From Alloboseaceae bacterium BT-24-1 (GTDB lineage Bacteria > Pseudomonadota > Alphaproteobacteria > Rhizobiales > Beijerinckiaceae): a stretch of DNA of 64,000 nt. The stretch is from contig JAOYTL010000009.1 of assembly GCA_025846845.1 (NCBI GenBank), positions 248,001 to 312,000 of the forward strand. Direction: 5' to 3'. Every line of letters starts with the position of its first letter. Position 1 is the stretch's first letter. The position numbers and the translations under genes are program-made. Under the pieces are notes generated by a model that was not told the DNA's origin, did not search any database, and saw only the letters and a program-made list of their open reading frames with translations. Below, piece after piece: positions 43,727-51,856 of the stretch.

Positions 43727-43900
43727 GTCGGGATTCCTTGAGCTAAACGAGGACCGAGCAGCGGGATTCTTCGCTTTGCGCGCGGCACGCGCCGTGGCGA
43801 GGCGAGACAATCGCCCCTGCCGGACGCTAACTGGGATGAAGGAACTGGCGGAGCTGAGACCGGCCGGCGATAAGCCGCAGCATATGCACACCCCCAACTT

Positions 43901-44875
43901 TCATGAAGTCACTGCATCGACCTCGGCGAGACAAGTACGAAAACCCGTGCGAAGGTTTGTTTCATCGAGGTTCCGGCCGATGAAAACGATCTCGCTTACT
44001 CGTTCCTGAGCCGGTAACCAGGGACGGCCGGGGCGTCCCTCAAGTGTCATGTGCACGCCGTGGAACACATAACGGCGAGGCTCATCCGCAAAGTTGAGGA
44101 CGCCTTTGACGCGAAGCAAATCCTTCCCGATCGATTGCACGAGCCGATTCATCCACATGTTGAAGGCGGCCGGATCGAGCGCTATCGGCTCCCGGATGGC
44201 CACGCAGCCTATGCTGCTGTCGTGTTCATGCTCGTGCTCGGACAAGATATCGGGGTCGATAGAGAGGATGTTCTTAAGGTCAAACGCCGAAATATCGAGC
44301 ACGGCGCTACGATCTATCTGACAGGCCCCGGCTCTTACGATCTTCGCGAGCGGATTGAGCGAGCGTAATTGCACCTCGGTCCTGTCGAGGGCACTTTCCG
44401 ATACAAGGTCGATTTTGTTGAGCAAGAGCAGATCAGCGAAACTGATCTGCTCTTGCGCTTCGGGGAGCGAGAGCTGCTGTGAGACATAGCAGGCGTCAAC
44501 TACCGTTACGATGGCATCGATCTGGACCCGTGATGCCAGGATCTCGTCAAGCATGAAGGACTGGATGACCGGTGCCGGATCGGCGAGACCAGACGTCTCG
44601 ATTATGAGACGGTCTATCGGGCGTCCCGACGTCAATAACCCTTGAATCGTGGTTATGAGGTCGGCCCTGACTGTACAACAGATGCAACCGTTATTGAGCT
44701 CGATGACGTCATCCCGCGTCTCGACAACAAGCTTGCCATCGATTCCAACCTCGCCGTACTCGTTAACGATCACTGCAATGCGCTCGTCACCCGAAGATGA
44801 AAGGAGGTTATTCAGCAGGGTCGTCTTACCTGCGCCAAGAAAGCCTGTTAATATTGTTGCTTTCAATTTAGCCAT
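43901..44875 (-). CDS. cobW: CobW/COG0523-family metal chaperone GTPase
   Basis: This 324-residue G3E GTPase has Walker A GFLGAGKTTLL (11-21), the metal-binding CICC motif (C64, C66, C67), an NKID guanine motif, a His-rich segment EHEHEHD, and a CobW C-terminal domain. It leads the nitrile hydratase operon and probably supplies cobalt to the alpha subunit, as proposed for such linked genes. ATG 44875 gives MAKLKATILTGF; a longer 28-codon extension is unlikely. There are 174 bp between its stop and the beta start. Confidence 0.9.
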   Translation of the reverse strand: MAKLKATILTGFLGAGKTTLLNNLLSSSGDERIAVIVNEYGEVGIDGKLVVETRDDVIELNNGCICCTVRADLITTIQGLLTSGRPIDRLIIETSGLADPAPVIQSFMLDEILASRVQIDAIVTVVDACYVSQQLSLPEAQEQISFADLLLLNKIDLVSESALDRTEVQLRSLNPLAKIVRAGACQIDRSAVLDISAFDLKNILSIDPDILSEHEHEHDSSIGCVAIREPIALDPAAFNMWMNRLVQSIGKDLLRVKGVLNFADEPRRYVFHGVHMTLEGRPGRPWLPAQERVSEIVFIGRNLDETNLRTGFRTCLAEVDAVTS

Positions 44876-44966
44876 TTCAGAGTCTCGATGTCGCTGTTTC
44901 CACGCTGGGGGCCCATCGGAATGGAAGGCATGTGGGCGCATCAACGCAATACACCGCATAGTTCTG

Positions 44967-44996
44967 ATTCCGCCAAATGAGCTTCAAAAACTGACA
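44967..44996 (+). repeat. Bipartite direct repeat, copy 1
   Basis: The unit is ATTCCGCCAAAT, seven variable bases, then AAAAACTGACA. Copy 2 at 45276-45305 has the same outer blocks and spacing. On the minus strand it begins TGTCAGTTTTT, like the terminal TG...CA repeats of IS21-family elements. Confidence 0.6.
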
Positions 44997-45275
44997 GCTC
45001 CGGAAAATCTCTAGAGATGAATTCAATATTCCATTGCCTTGCTCAAGATTGAAGCATCATTGCCTATTTTGAAGGCGAACATTTTTTTTGTGAGCTTCGC
45101 CCGACCATCTGAGGGTCTCTTCTGAGGACATCTTTCTGCCAATCCGCCATCACAAGAGGGACTGAGTAGACAGTTGGGAGATAATGGCCGCTCCTGCTTC
45201 AATTCCGGAGGAATGCGGAGCTTCTTCCCAGTGCCGACTTGTGAACGAACCGGAGCAAGATTTCGGTTAGTTCAA

Positions 45276-45305
45276 ATTCCGCCAAATACCCATTAAAAAC
45301 TGACA
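45276..45305 (+). repeat. Bipartite direct repeat, copy 2
   Basis: Same outer blocks as copy 1 (12 and 11 identical bases) with a different 7-base centre. It lies 95 bp before the chemoreceptor start. Both copies have the same orientation. Confidence 0.6.
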
Positions 45306-45399
45306 AATCAGCGATTTTGAGCCGGATTTTAGCAGAGTTAATCATGTTTTAGCGTGGCTGCACAAATGAAGGGGTGACCTCCTCACGCAGGACACGCGT

Positions 45400-47373
45400 A
45401 TGTCACCTTCTGGAAAGCTCAGGCCCCTATCAATCAGCCATTCCTTCGTGCTCGTCGCGGGATTAGCCGTTCTCATCGCCGTCGGCAGCGTTGGCTACAC
45501 GCTGGTCGCAGCCTACAACGAGATGCTAGCGCTGAGGCGCACCGAGATGAAGAATACGATTGAAGCGGCTGTAGCCACAGTGAAAAGCTATCTCGCCCGA
45601 GCTGAAGCCGGAGAGCTCAGAGAAGACGATGCCAAGAAGTTGGCCTTGGATGCTCTGGGCAATGCCAGCTTCGGAAACGGCAACTACTACTTCATTATCG
45701 CCTATGACGGCATCGGCGTACTGAATGCCAACAAGAAGGTCCAGTCGACAGACATGAGGCCGCTCAAGGATGCCCGCGGCAGGCTCTTCATTCAGGATAT
45801 GATCGCCCTGGCCAAAAGCAAGGGCGAGGGGTTTATCGACTATGACTGGGTCAAGATCGGTGACAAGGAACCGTCGCTGAAGATTTCCTACGTCGTCGGT
45901 CTTCCGAAGTGGCAATGGGTGGTGGGTTTCGGCCTGCATGTCCATGATATTGACGCCGCGTTCTTTGACATGATGCGTAGCGCGGCGAGGGTACTGGTGC
46001 CGATGGCGCTGCTGCTGCTCGGTCTCGTCATCGCGCTGAGCCGCCGCGCTTCGGGCATGCTGCGCGGCCTCGCCGGCAACATGACTGCACTGGCAGGCGG
46101 TGATCTCAATGCAGCCATCGTCCATCAGGAGCGTCAGGACGAGGTCGGCAGTATGGCCCGTGCACTGGTTGTCTTCCGTGACGCGGCGCTGATGAAGCAG
46201 CAGGTCGAGGCCGAGAAGGCCGAGGCGGAAGCCGATGCCGGCGAGCAGCGCCGGGTGGCCGATACGCAGCGCAATCTCAACGAGGCGCAACGTGGCGAGG
46301 AGGCAAAGAAGCAGGCCGTCGTTGTCGACGCACTCGGCGCCGGGCTCGAGCGCCTGACCGAGGGCGACCTGACCTACCGCATCGAAGCCTCTTTCAGCGC
46401 CGAATACGCCAAGCTCAAGAACGACTTCAACGCGGCGATGGTGCATCTCGAAGAGACGATGCGGCAGATCGCGACGAACACGGAGAGCATGAAGGCGGGC
46501 GCCGGCGAGATCAGCCAGGCGGCCGATGACCTCGCCAGCCGCACCGAGCAGCAGGCCTCCTCGGTGGAGGAGACTGCGACCGCGCTCGACCAATTGACCG
46601 CGACCGTGCGCCAGACCGCCGAGGGCGCGCGCCAGGCCAGTCTCGCCACCAGCCAGGTCAAAGGTGAGGCCGAGCAGTCGGGCGAGATCGTCCGCGAGGC
46701 CGTCGCCGCGATGGGCGGTATCGAGAAGTCGGCCGAGGAGATCTCGCAGATCGTCGGCGTCATCGACGAGATCGCCTTCCAGACCAACCTGCTCGCGCTC
46801 AACGCCTCGGTCGAGGCGGCGCGCGCCGGCGATGCCGGCAAGGGCTTCGCGGTCGTCGCCTCCGAGGTCCGGGCGCTCGCCCAGCGCTCAGCTGAGGCAG
46901 CCAAGGAGATCAAGGGTCTGATCACCGCCTCGTCCATCGAGGTCGAGAAAGGCGTCGCCCTTGTCGGCCAGACCGGCAGCGCGCTCGGCCGCATGTCCGG
47001 CGAGATCACCCGGGTCACCTCGCTGGTCGCCGAGATCGCCTCGGCCGCCCAGGAACAGGCGACCGGCCTGCAGGAGGTCAACACCGCGGTCAACGAGATG
47101 GACCAGGCGACGCAGCAGAACGCCGCCATGGCGGAGCAGTCGACCGCAGCCTCCCAGGCACTCGCCCAGGAAGCCGACCGGCTCGCGGCGCTGGTCTCGT
47201 GCTTCAAGCTCGGCGGCGACCTGATCGCGCTAAGGGCGACGGCGGGCAAGATGGCCAAGGCCGTCGCGCCAGCGCCGCGTCCGGCGCGCGCCGCTGTGAC
47301 GCGATTGGCTGTTCATGGCACCGCACGTAAACTCGCGACTGGCGGCAGCGAAAGGGGCTGGGAAGAATTTTGA
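45400..47373 (+). CDS. Methyl-accepting chemotaxis protein with single Cache sensor domain
   Basis: This 657-residue receptor has a first membrane helix (about 16-37), a periplasmic sCache-type domain (YYFIIAYDGIGVLNANKK, GEGFIDYDW, PKWQWVVGFGLHVHDID), a second helix near 197-216, HAMP segments, and a long signalling hairpin with the tip around GVIDEIAFQTNLLALNASVEAARAG. It ends in GWEEF, matching the xWxxF tether for CheR/CheB, so it should be an adapting receptor. It would sense a small acid or related ligand. No other chemotaxis genes are here. It separates the working nitrile hydratase operon from a decayed second copy. Confidence 0.93.
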   Translation: MSPSGKLRPLSISHSFVLVAGLAVLIAVGSVGYTLVAAYNEMLALRRTEMKNTIEAAVATVKSYLARAEAGELREDDAKKLALDALGNASFGNGNYYFIIAYDGIGVLNANKKVQSTDMRPLKDARGRLFIQDMIALAKSKGEGFIDYDWVKIGDKEPSLKISYVVGLPKWQWVVGFGLHVHDIDAAFFDMMRSAARVLVPMALLLLGLVIALSRRASGMLRGLAGNMTALAGGDLNAAIVHQERQDEVGSMARALVVFRDAALMKQQVEAEKAEAEADAGEQRRVADTQRNLNEAQRGEEAKKQAVVVDALGAGLERLTEGDLTYRIEASFSAEYAKLKNDFNAAMVHLEETMRQIATNTESMKAGAGEISQAADDLASRTEQQASSVEETATALDQLTATVRQTAEGARQASLATSQVKGEAEQSGEIVREAVAAMGGIEKSAEEISQIVGVIDEIAFQTNLLALNASVEAARAGDAGKGFAVVASEVRALAQRSAEAAKEIKGLITASSIEVEKGVALVGQTGSALGRMSGEITRVTSLVAEIASAAQEQATGLQEVNTAVNEMDQATQQNAAMAEQSTAASQALAQEADRLAALVSCFKLGGDLIALRATAGKMAKAVAPAPRPARAAVTRLAVHGTARKLATGGSERGWEEF

Positions 47374-47529
47374 GCAAGACGAGTGTACCAGCCGCACCGA
47401 TTGGCTTTGACGATACCTCTTCGGCCAACTCACAACCAAGCATTACCGGAAGCGTCACCTGCAGGTAGCGGTTGCATCCGAGCACCTCGAACCGATCGAC
47501 GATCGCTTTGTCGTGGTGCCTGGGCAGGC
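47374..47529 (-). other. Unidentified reading-frame fragment
   Basis: A minus-strand frame here reads RFEVLGCNRYLQVTLPVMLG then CELAEEVSSKPIGAAGTLVL before running into the antisense of the chemoreceptor end. The composition looks coding but I cannot name the family. It abuts the nitrile hydratase beta remnant at about 47529. Confidence 0.35.
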
Positions 47530-47568
47530 AAGGCCTTCAAGACCACCCAGATAGTGCTGAAGTTTCAA
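47530..47568 (-). pseudogene. First 13 codons of a second nitrile hydratase beta gene
   Basis: On the minus strand, TTG at 47568 is followed by KLQHYLGGLEGL, identical to residues 2-13 of the intact beta subunit at 43726. The start has changed from ATG to TTG, and identity ends at about 47530. It sits 85 bp after the cobW remnant in the same order as the intact operon, proving a second, largely deleted nitrile hydratase locus. Confidence 0.75.
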
Positions 47569-47653
47569 TGCCGCTTCCCTCCAGTTGACAAAGCGCAAGC
47601 TGCCGCCTGCCGGTCAAACCGCCGCCGACTACGCAGAGCAAGGCAGTAGGCGA

Positions 47654-48000
47654 TCACGCCGACGCTTCCATCAATGCAAGACACGAGATGAACCCAGCGC
47701 GAAGGGCTGCCTCGCCCAGGTGGCGACCGATGAAAACATCTCGTTGACCCGCTCCTCGTGCGGGGACCACGAACGCCCAGGCCGCCCTCCAGCACCATGG
47801 GGACGCCATGGAACATGTAGCGGCGAGGCTCTTGCGCGAAATGAAGAACACCCTTCATTCGGAACAGATCCTTGCCGATCGCCTGCACCAGACCGTTCAG
47901 CCACTTGTTGAGCAAGGAGGCATCGAGGGGGGCGGGCTCACAGGTGGCCACGCATCCGATGCTGGGATCATGTTCGTGGTCGTGCTCCGCGAGGATGAAC
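47654..48000 (-). pseudogene. C-terminal remnant of a second cobW gene
   Basis: The minus strand encodes AEHDHEHDPSIGCVA, then LNKWLNGLVQAIGKDLFR and GVLHFAQEPRRYMFHGVPMV, matching the His-rich segment and C-terminal domain of the CobW at 43901-44875. A frameshift follows near 47790; the tail DVFIGRHLGEAALRAGF ends at a stop at 47654. The GTPase half is missing. It differs at many residues from the intact gene, so it is an old paralogue, not a recent copy. Confidence 0.82.
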
Positions 48001-48108
48001 CCAAGGCACGCGCCCGGCCTCCAGCTCACCGATGATCTTGTTGGTGATGTCGTCATAGAGGCTCGACTGGTCCGAGCCAGTGCGAGCGCGGGCGGTATTT
48101 CTGGACAT
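47996..48108 (-). pseudogene. ardC: N-terminal remnant of an ArdC-type antirestriction protein gene
   Basis: From ATG 48108 the minus strand reads MSRNTARARTGSDQSSLYDD then ITNKIIGELEAGRVPWV, the start of the ssDNA-binding domain of ArdC-like proteins of conjugative plasmids. After about 37 codons it is fused to the cobW remnant. The C-terminal metallopeptidase part of an ArdC gene turns up separately, on the other strand, at 50690-50940. Confidence 0.75.
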
Positions 48109-48625
48109 CGCGGTTCTCCGCGACGGGCGCCGGAAGCCTCTCTCCCGACTTCAACCCGTCACGGCTATCTCATCCGCCCTCTCACTCTCGGCAGGCTCAC
48201 GCGCCAGTCAGGAAACCGCAACGTGATTGGCTTCGGCCGGTCACTATCGTCGATCTGAACTTGGTCAACCCCATTCTACGCCCGAATCCAGGGAGAACAG
48301 CTACAGTAAGAGCGTTGGTCTCGGCATCGTTTTACCATTGCTACGGATCTCCCGCAGCGTTGAGCCTGGTCTTCAGACGGCTGACACGCTCAAGCACAGG
48401 ATCGAAATGAGGCGCTGGGCCAAAGATTCTGCGCATCCGAAAACTTCGAATCCTTCATCGTCTTCCGCTCCTCCCAGCCCATGGGAAACGACGCAGAAAA
48501 CTCTAGCTCAAAGCGATCCAGTTTTAGGGGCTCGGATCAATGGCGACCTGGCTGGCCTGCCCTCCCCCGCCAAGATCCTCGAGCCGGCGGATCGAGGTGT
48601 CGCCGCTGAGCGCGGCCGCGATGAA
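48109..48625. other. Non-coding or decayed DNA
   Basis: No gene can be supported in these 517 bp. A short minus-strand stretch around 48345-48410 ends FDPVLERVSRLKTRLNAAGDP then a stop, which looks like the end of an unidentified protein, and another around 48545-48625 reads IAAALSGDTSIRRLEDL. Neither is assignable. Confidence 0.4.
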
Positions 48626-48721
48626 GACCTCACGCGCGAAGTCCAGTTCGTGCGTCACGATGATCATCGCCATGCCTTCCGCCGACAGCTGCCGCATGAC
48701 ATCAAGCCCTTGGCCTGCCAA
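48626..48721 (-). pseudogene. Fragment of a polar amino acid ABC transporter ATPase gene
   Basis: The minus strand encodes GLDVMRQLSAEGMAMIIVTHE followed by LDFAREV, the region just after Walker B including the H-loop histidine of HisP/GlnQ-type ATPases. About 30 codons remain; both ends are joined to unrelated DNA. Confidence 0.7.
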
Positions 48722-48976
48722 TTAGGGGCGAGCGAGACGTCGGCTCGTCAAAGAGCCATGGGGTCGGCTCCACGGGCGCTCAGTCCTCTCGACTTGGTTG
48801 GCTATGAATCGGCGGCGGCCTTTCGTCAGTTTTGTAGTCGCAGGCCAGGTCACTCTCCTCGCCAAGCCGAAATCCACGATTAATTGCGTAATGTCTACGT
48901 AATGTCGTTGATTACCAATTGAATACTCTAGATCTATGAGAAATTGCCACGCGCGCTTCGAACGAGGCCTTCAACA

Positions 48977-49321
48977 ATGCAACCCGGCTTACGCGCTCTC
49001 GTCGATCTAATGGAAATTGTCACCAATGAGGACGCGACGGTTCTCAAACACGACCTGACAGAACTGCTCAACGTGGGTGGCAAGCATTCCAGTGTCCCCC
49101 TCGATATCAGTGCCTATCACCAGAATGATGTCACACTGGCTCCGAGTTTGCTGAGTTCCAAAGACGAGCTCGATCTCGCATTAGCGTTTCTCGGTCGCCT
49201 GCTCATTACTATGCACTCGGTGCCCATGATGGCACGGCTACGCGTCATAGATCTTGATGGAAGGGCCACCTCCCCAGCTGATGATGAGGCCTTCGCCTCC
49301 ATTAAGTATCCGCTAGCGTAA
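48977..49321 (+). CDS. Hypothetical protein
   Basis: A 114-residue protein if started at ATG 48977 (125 from 48944). It is mildly acidic, has no signal peptide or membrane helix, and contains a helical stretch SSKDELDLALAFLGRLLITMH. I do not recognise a family. GC content is lower than in neighbouring genes. It is surrounded by fragments of mobile DNA and by about 300 bp of gene-free sequence on the right. It may be a real accessory gene. Confidence 0.45.
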   Translation: MQPGLRALVDLMEIVTNEDATVLKHDLTELLNVGGKHSSVPLDISAYHQNDVTLAPSLLSSKDELDLALAFLGRLLITMHSVPMMARLRVIDLDGRATSPADDEAFASIKYPLA

Positions 49322-49646
49322 TGCCGCGGTAATCCAAGATCGTATCCTCCGCAATCCACCGCATTCTGGAAACACGGAGGACATTAGATGAGATGCACAT
49401 GATCCAGATTGCCGTCGCGCCAGCCAACGTGATCCCACGAGTTTGCGTGCGATATGCGACAGCGGGAATTGGACTTGAGAATCGCGCGCCTGATCACGGC
49501 GCAGTATGCCGGACGGCGGGTCGGATGACTTCCCGGCGCTCGATGTCGATCTCAGGGTGATTGAAACGCTGCAGCGGCCTGGGGGATTCTCCACCGTGAC
49601 GGGGAAGAAGTCTCTACCCGCATTTTGAATTCAAATGGAGTGGAAC
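49322..49646. other. Gene-free region upstream of the porin gene
   Basis: No gene is supported in these 325 bp. The right end supplies the porin promoter and the GGAG ribosome site at 49637-49640. A minus-strand frame is open across much of it but has no recognisable content. Confidence 0.45.
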
Positions 49647-50351
49647 ATGAAAACACTTGCTATACTTTCTGGGGTCATGGTCTCCTTGGGCATCGGGGTC
49701 GCGCCGGAGGCTCTTGCAGCAGACCTGCCCTCCCGAAAATTTGTCCAGAACTATCCGGTCGCACCAATTGCACCTGCCTTCACCTGGACAGGCTTCTACG
49801 TTGGCGCAAACGCCGGTTACGGCTGGAACACCAACTCAAACAAGAGAGACATCGCATTCGTCCCCGGCGCGGGGTTCATTGGCGGGCGCAGCAGCGGCAG
49901 GGACGGCGGCATCGTTGCGGGTGGTCAAATCGGCTACAATTATCATTTCGGGCCGCTGGTCGCCGGCCTGGAAGCCGATATTCAGTACGCCGACTTGAAA
50001 TCCAAGCACTCCTATCTTGCCCCGGCCAGTTACTACAACTCGCGCAGCAGCGGCGTCGATTGGTTCGGGACCGTGCGCGGGCGCCTTGGCTATGCCTTTG
50101 ACCGCACCCTCATCTACGGCACGGGCGGTTTTGCCTATGGCGATGATTCCCGGACAGGCTGGACCCTCGGTGCTGGTGTCGAATATGCTTTCACCAATAA
50201 CATAACTGCTCGTATCGAAGGTCTTTATGTTAACCTTGGCAAGGGCGATAATAATCGTGGGGTCCCCAATGCTGCCATTCTTGGAAGGTCAAGGGACACA
50301 GAATTCGGTGTCGTACGCGCGGCGCTGAACTATAAATTCTCGACATTCTGA
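49647..50351 (+). CDS. Outer membrane beta-barrel protein, Omp25/Omp31 family
   Basis: This 234-residue protein has a signal peptide (MKTLAILSGVMVSLGIGVAP, cleavage after LAA), then WTGFYVGANAGYGWN, repeated amphipathic strands (GGQIGYNYHFGPLVAGLEAD, WFGTVRGRLGYAF, GVEYAFTNNITARIEGLY) and a terminal aromatic NYKFSTF needed for barrel insertion. The family is typical of Hyphomicrobiales outer membranes. ATG 49647 follows TGGAG. It ends in a strong terminator at 50404. It appears intact although surrounded by remnants. Confidence 0.9.
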   Translation: MKTLAILSGVMVSLGIGVAPEALAADLPSRKFVQNYPVAPIAPAFTWTGFYVGANAGYGWNTNSNKRDIAFVPGAGFIGGRSSGRDGGIVAGGQIGYNYHFGPLVAGLEADIQYADLKSKHSYLAPASYYNSRSSGVDWFGTVRGRLGYAFDRTLIYGTGGFAYGDDSRTGWTLGAGVEYAFTNNITARIEGLYVNLGKGDNNRGVPNAAILGRSRDTEFGVVRAALNYKFSTF

Positions 50352-50403
50352 GGCTAAAAGCGGCCTGAGAGGGATTGCAGCATCTTTGCTTCACCGCTTG
50401 AAC

Positions 50404-50437
50404 AGGCCCGCTTCATTAATAATGAAGCGGGCCTTTG
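50404..50437 (+). terminator. Rho-independent terminator after the Omp25/31-type gene
   Basis: AGGCCCGCTTCATT and AATGAAGCGGGCCT form a perfect 14-bp stem with a 3-base loop (AAT), followed by a short TTT. It lies 52 bp after the porin stop. Confidence 0.85.
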
Positions 50438-50493
50438 GAGGCCTCATATATCGGTGCTGCCGATCCTTCGCAGCTAGATTCTAATAATTTTAG

Positions 50494-50665
50494 TTAGAAG
50501 CGTATCCGGCATTTTTGAGGCGCGCGGCGCGTTCATTGGCTGAGGATGCGTCGAGCAGGGTTCCGATGTGCGGCCATGTCGTCTCGAGGTACGTTCTGCG
50601 GCCTTTCGCATCAGGTGCTTGAGCTTGGCGAAGACCTGCTCGGTATCCCTCCGAGTGCGGCCGCC
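50494..50665 (-). mobile_element. IS630-family transposase, C-terminal remnant
   Basis: The minus strand reads EQVFAKLKHLMRKAAERT in one frame, then after a shift TWPHIGTLLDASSANERA and KNAGYASN followed by a stop at 50494-50496. This is the ending of IS630-family transposases (xQxFxKLKxLLRKAAxRT...). Only about 55 codons remain and a frameshift is present. Confidence 0.8.
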
Positions 50666-50689
50666 TTGAGAATTGAGGCCTGGCGGTGA

Positions 50690-50940
50690 AAATTCGTCTG
50701 TATGTTCGAAACGTTCGACGCCCCCGAGAGCTATTGCGCCACAGTGGCGCACGAGCTCACGCACTGAACGCAGCATAAGTCACGATTGAATCGTGAATTC
50801 GGAAGGAAGCGGTGGGGCGATGAAGGCTATGCGACCGAGGAACTGGTTGCCGAGCTTGGTTCCGCATTCCTCCGCGCCTATCTGGAATTGACGCCCGAGG
50901 TTCGGGAGGATCAAGCCGCCTACGCCGCCAACTGGCTTAC
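50690..50940 (+). pseudogene. ardC: C-terminal metallopeptidase part of an ardC gene
   Basis: The plus strand encodes YCATVAHELTH, containing the zinc-binding HExxH, then after a TGA stop at 50765-50767 (the usual position of Trp) KSRLNREFGRKRWGDEGYAT and EELVAELGSAFLRAYLEL, the characteristic ArdC end. At about 50940 it joins an IS110-type transposase fragment. Together with the N-terminal piece at 47996-48108 on the other strand, it shows that a plasmid- or ICE-derived antirestriction gene was broken up here. Confidence 0.82.
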
Positions 50941-51550
50941 CGTCCTTATGACCGTACCGGGGTTCAGTCCCTTGATCGCAACTGCCATCAAGGCTCTTGC
51001 GCCAACTCCGGAGACCTTCCGCTCGGGCCGGGATTTTGCCGCCTGGGTTGGCTTAACCCCGGTGCAGCGATCGACCCCGGCAAGGAACGACTGGGACGGA
51101 CATCGCGCATAGGCGAGCGAACGCTCAGGCGTTTGCTCATCATAACGGCCAGCGGCGTGGTGCGCTGGGCCAAACGGAAGGGGGTCCCCGCCGACTCCTG
51201 ACTCAGCCGGATGCTCGCGCAAGCCGCTGATGCTGGTCATCGTCGCACTCGCCAACAAGAACGCCCGCATCGCCTGGGCGCTGCCGGCAAAGGGGGATCG
51301 ATCGAGCTCCGGCAGCGACCGACTAAGCAGTTCGCGGGCGTGAGGTTCGAGGATGTGAGAGGTCGAAGGGCAGGCATGGTGCAACGTAAGGCGGGATCAA
51401 GAGAACCAGGCCCATGGGGAGCGCTTCGATTGCATTCCAACGATGTGCGCCTGATCCCGGCATTCCCATATGAGTCCGCGGTCGTGATCGCGCCACATCA
51501 GAGGCCGAACACATGGCAGCTCCCGATCCCGCTGGCATCCCGTGCGAAGA
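50941..51550 (+). mobile_element. IS110/IS1111-family transposase, C-terminal remnant
   Basis: The first frame gives LMTVPGFSPLIATAIKAL and FRSGRDFAAWVGLTPVQRS, the Transposase_20 helix-hairpin-helix domain. After a shift near 51090 the next frame gives GERTLRRLLIITASGVVRW and a stop near 51200; a further shift continues LMLVIVALANKNARIAWAL. These are consecutive parts of an IS110-type transposase. The DEDD catalytic domain is absent, so the element is dead. Confidence 0.82.
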
Positions 51551-51599
51551 TTCTTCTTGCTCCGGAGAGGGCATCCACACCTCGTCATGAGGAATCTTG

Positions 51600-51782
51600 G
51601 CCTAGATCGCCGGGCAGCAGCAGCGCATCGACCTGCTCGTCAAGGCAGAGGTCGATGATGCGCACGAACGCGCGCCGAGTGGCGTTTCCGATTAGGTCGG
51701 CAAGGGCGGAGTCACGCAGCGCTAGTGAGCACAACGGTAAATCCAGGTGAATGTCCGCTGCATGGACGAAACGGTAGATCAC
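51600..51782 (-). pseudogene. N-terminal fragment of an SbcD-like metallophosphoesterase gene
   Basis: From ATG 51782 the minus strand encodes YRFVHAADIHLDLPLCSLAL, DLIGNATRRAFVRIIDLC and VDALLLPGD, the first two phosphoesterase motifs (DxH and GD) of DNA-repair exonuclease SbcD/Mre11-type proteins. It ends after about 60 residues where IS110-related DNA begins. A full protein would be about 400 residues. Confidence 0.75.
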
Positions 51783-51856
51783 GATCTACCCCAAGGCTAC
51801 GTGCGAACCAAAAGCACTCGTAAATCCGACAGACCTGTTCAGTATGCTGACCTCGC

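Larger units (their letters stand above)
44876..45399. other. Intergenic region between cobW and the chemoreceptor
   Basis: These 524 bp hold no gene. They contain the divergent promoters and a pair of 30-bp direct repeats (listed separately) 309 bp apart. Base composition is lower in GC than in the flanking genes, with a T-run near 45080, consistent with transferred or regulatory DNA. Confidence 0.55.

Noticed and set aside
45526..46593. Minus-strand open frame (355 codons) inside the chemoreceptor
   Set aside because: It is antisense to coiled-coil coding sequence with strong codon bias; no domain is recognisable.
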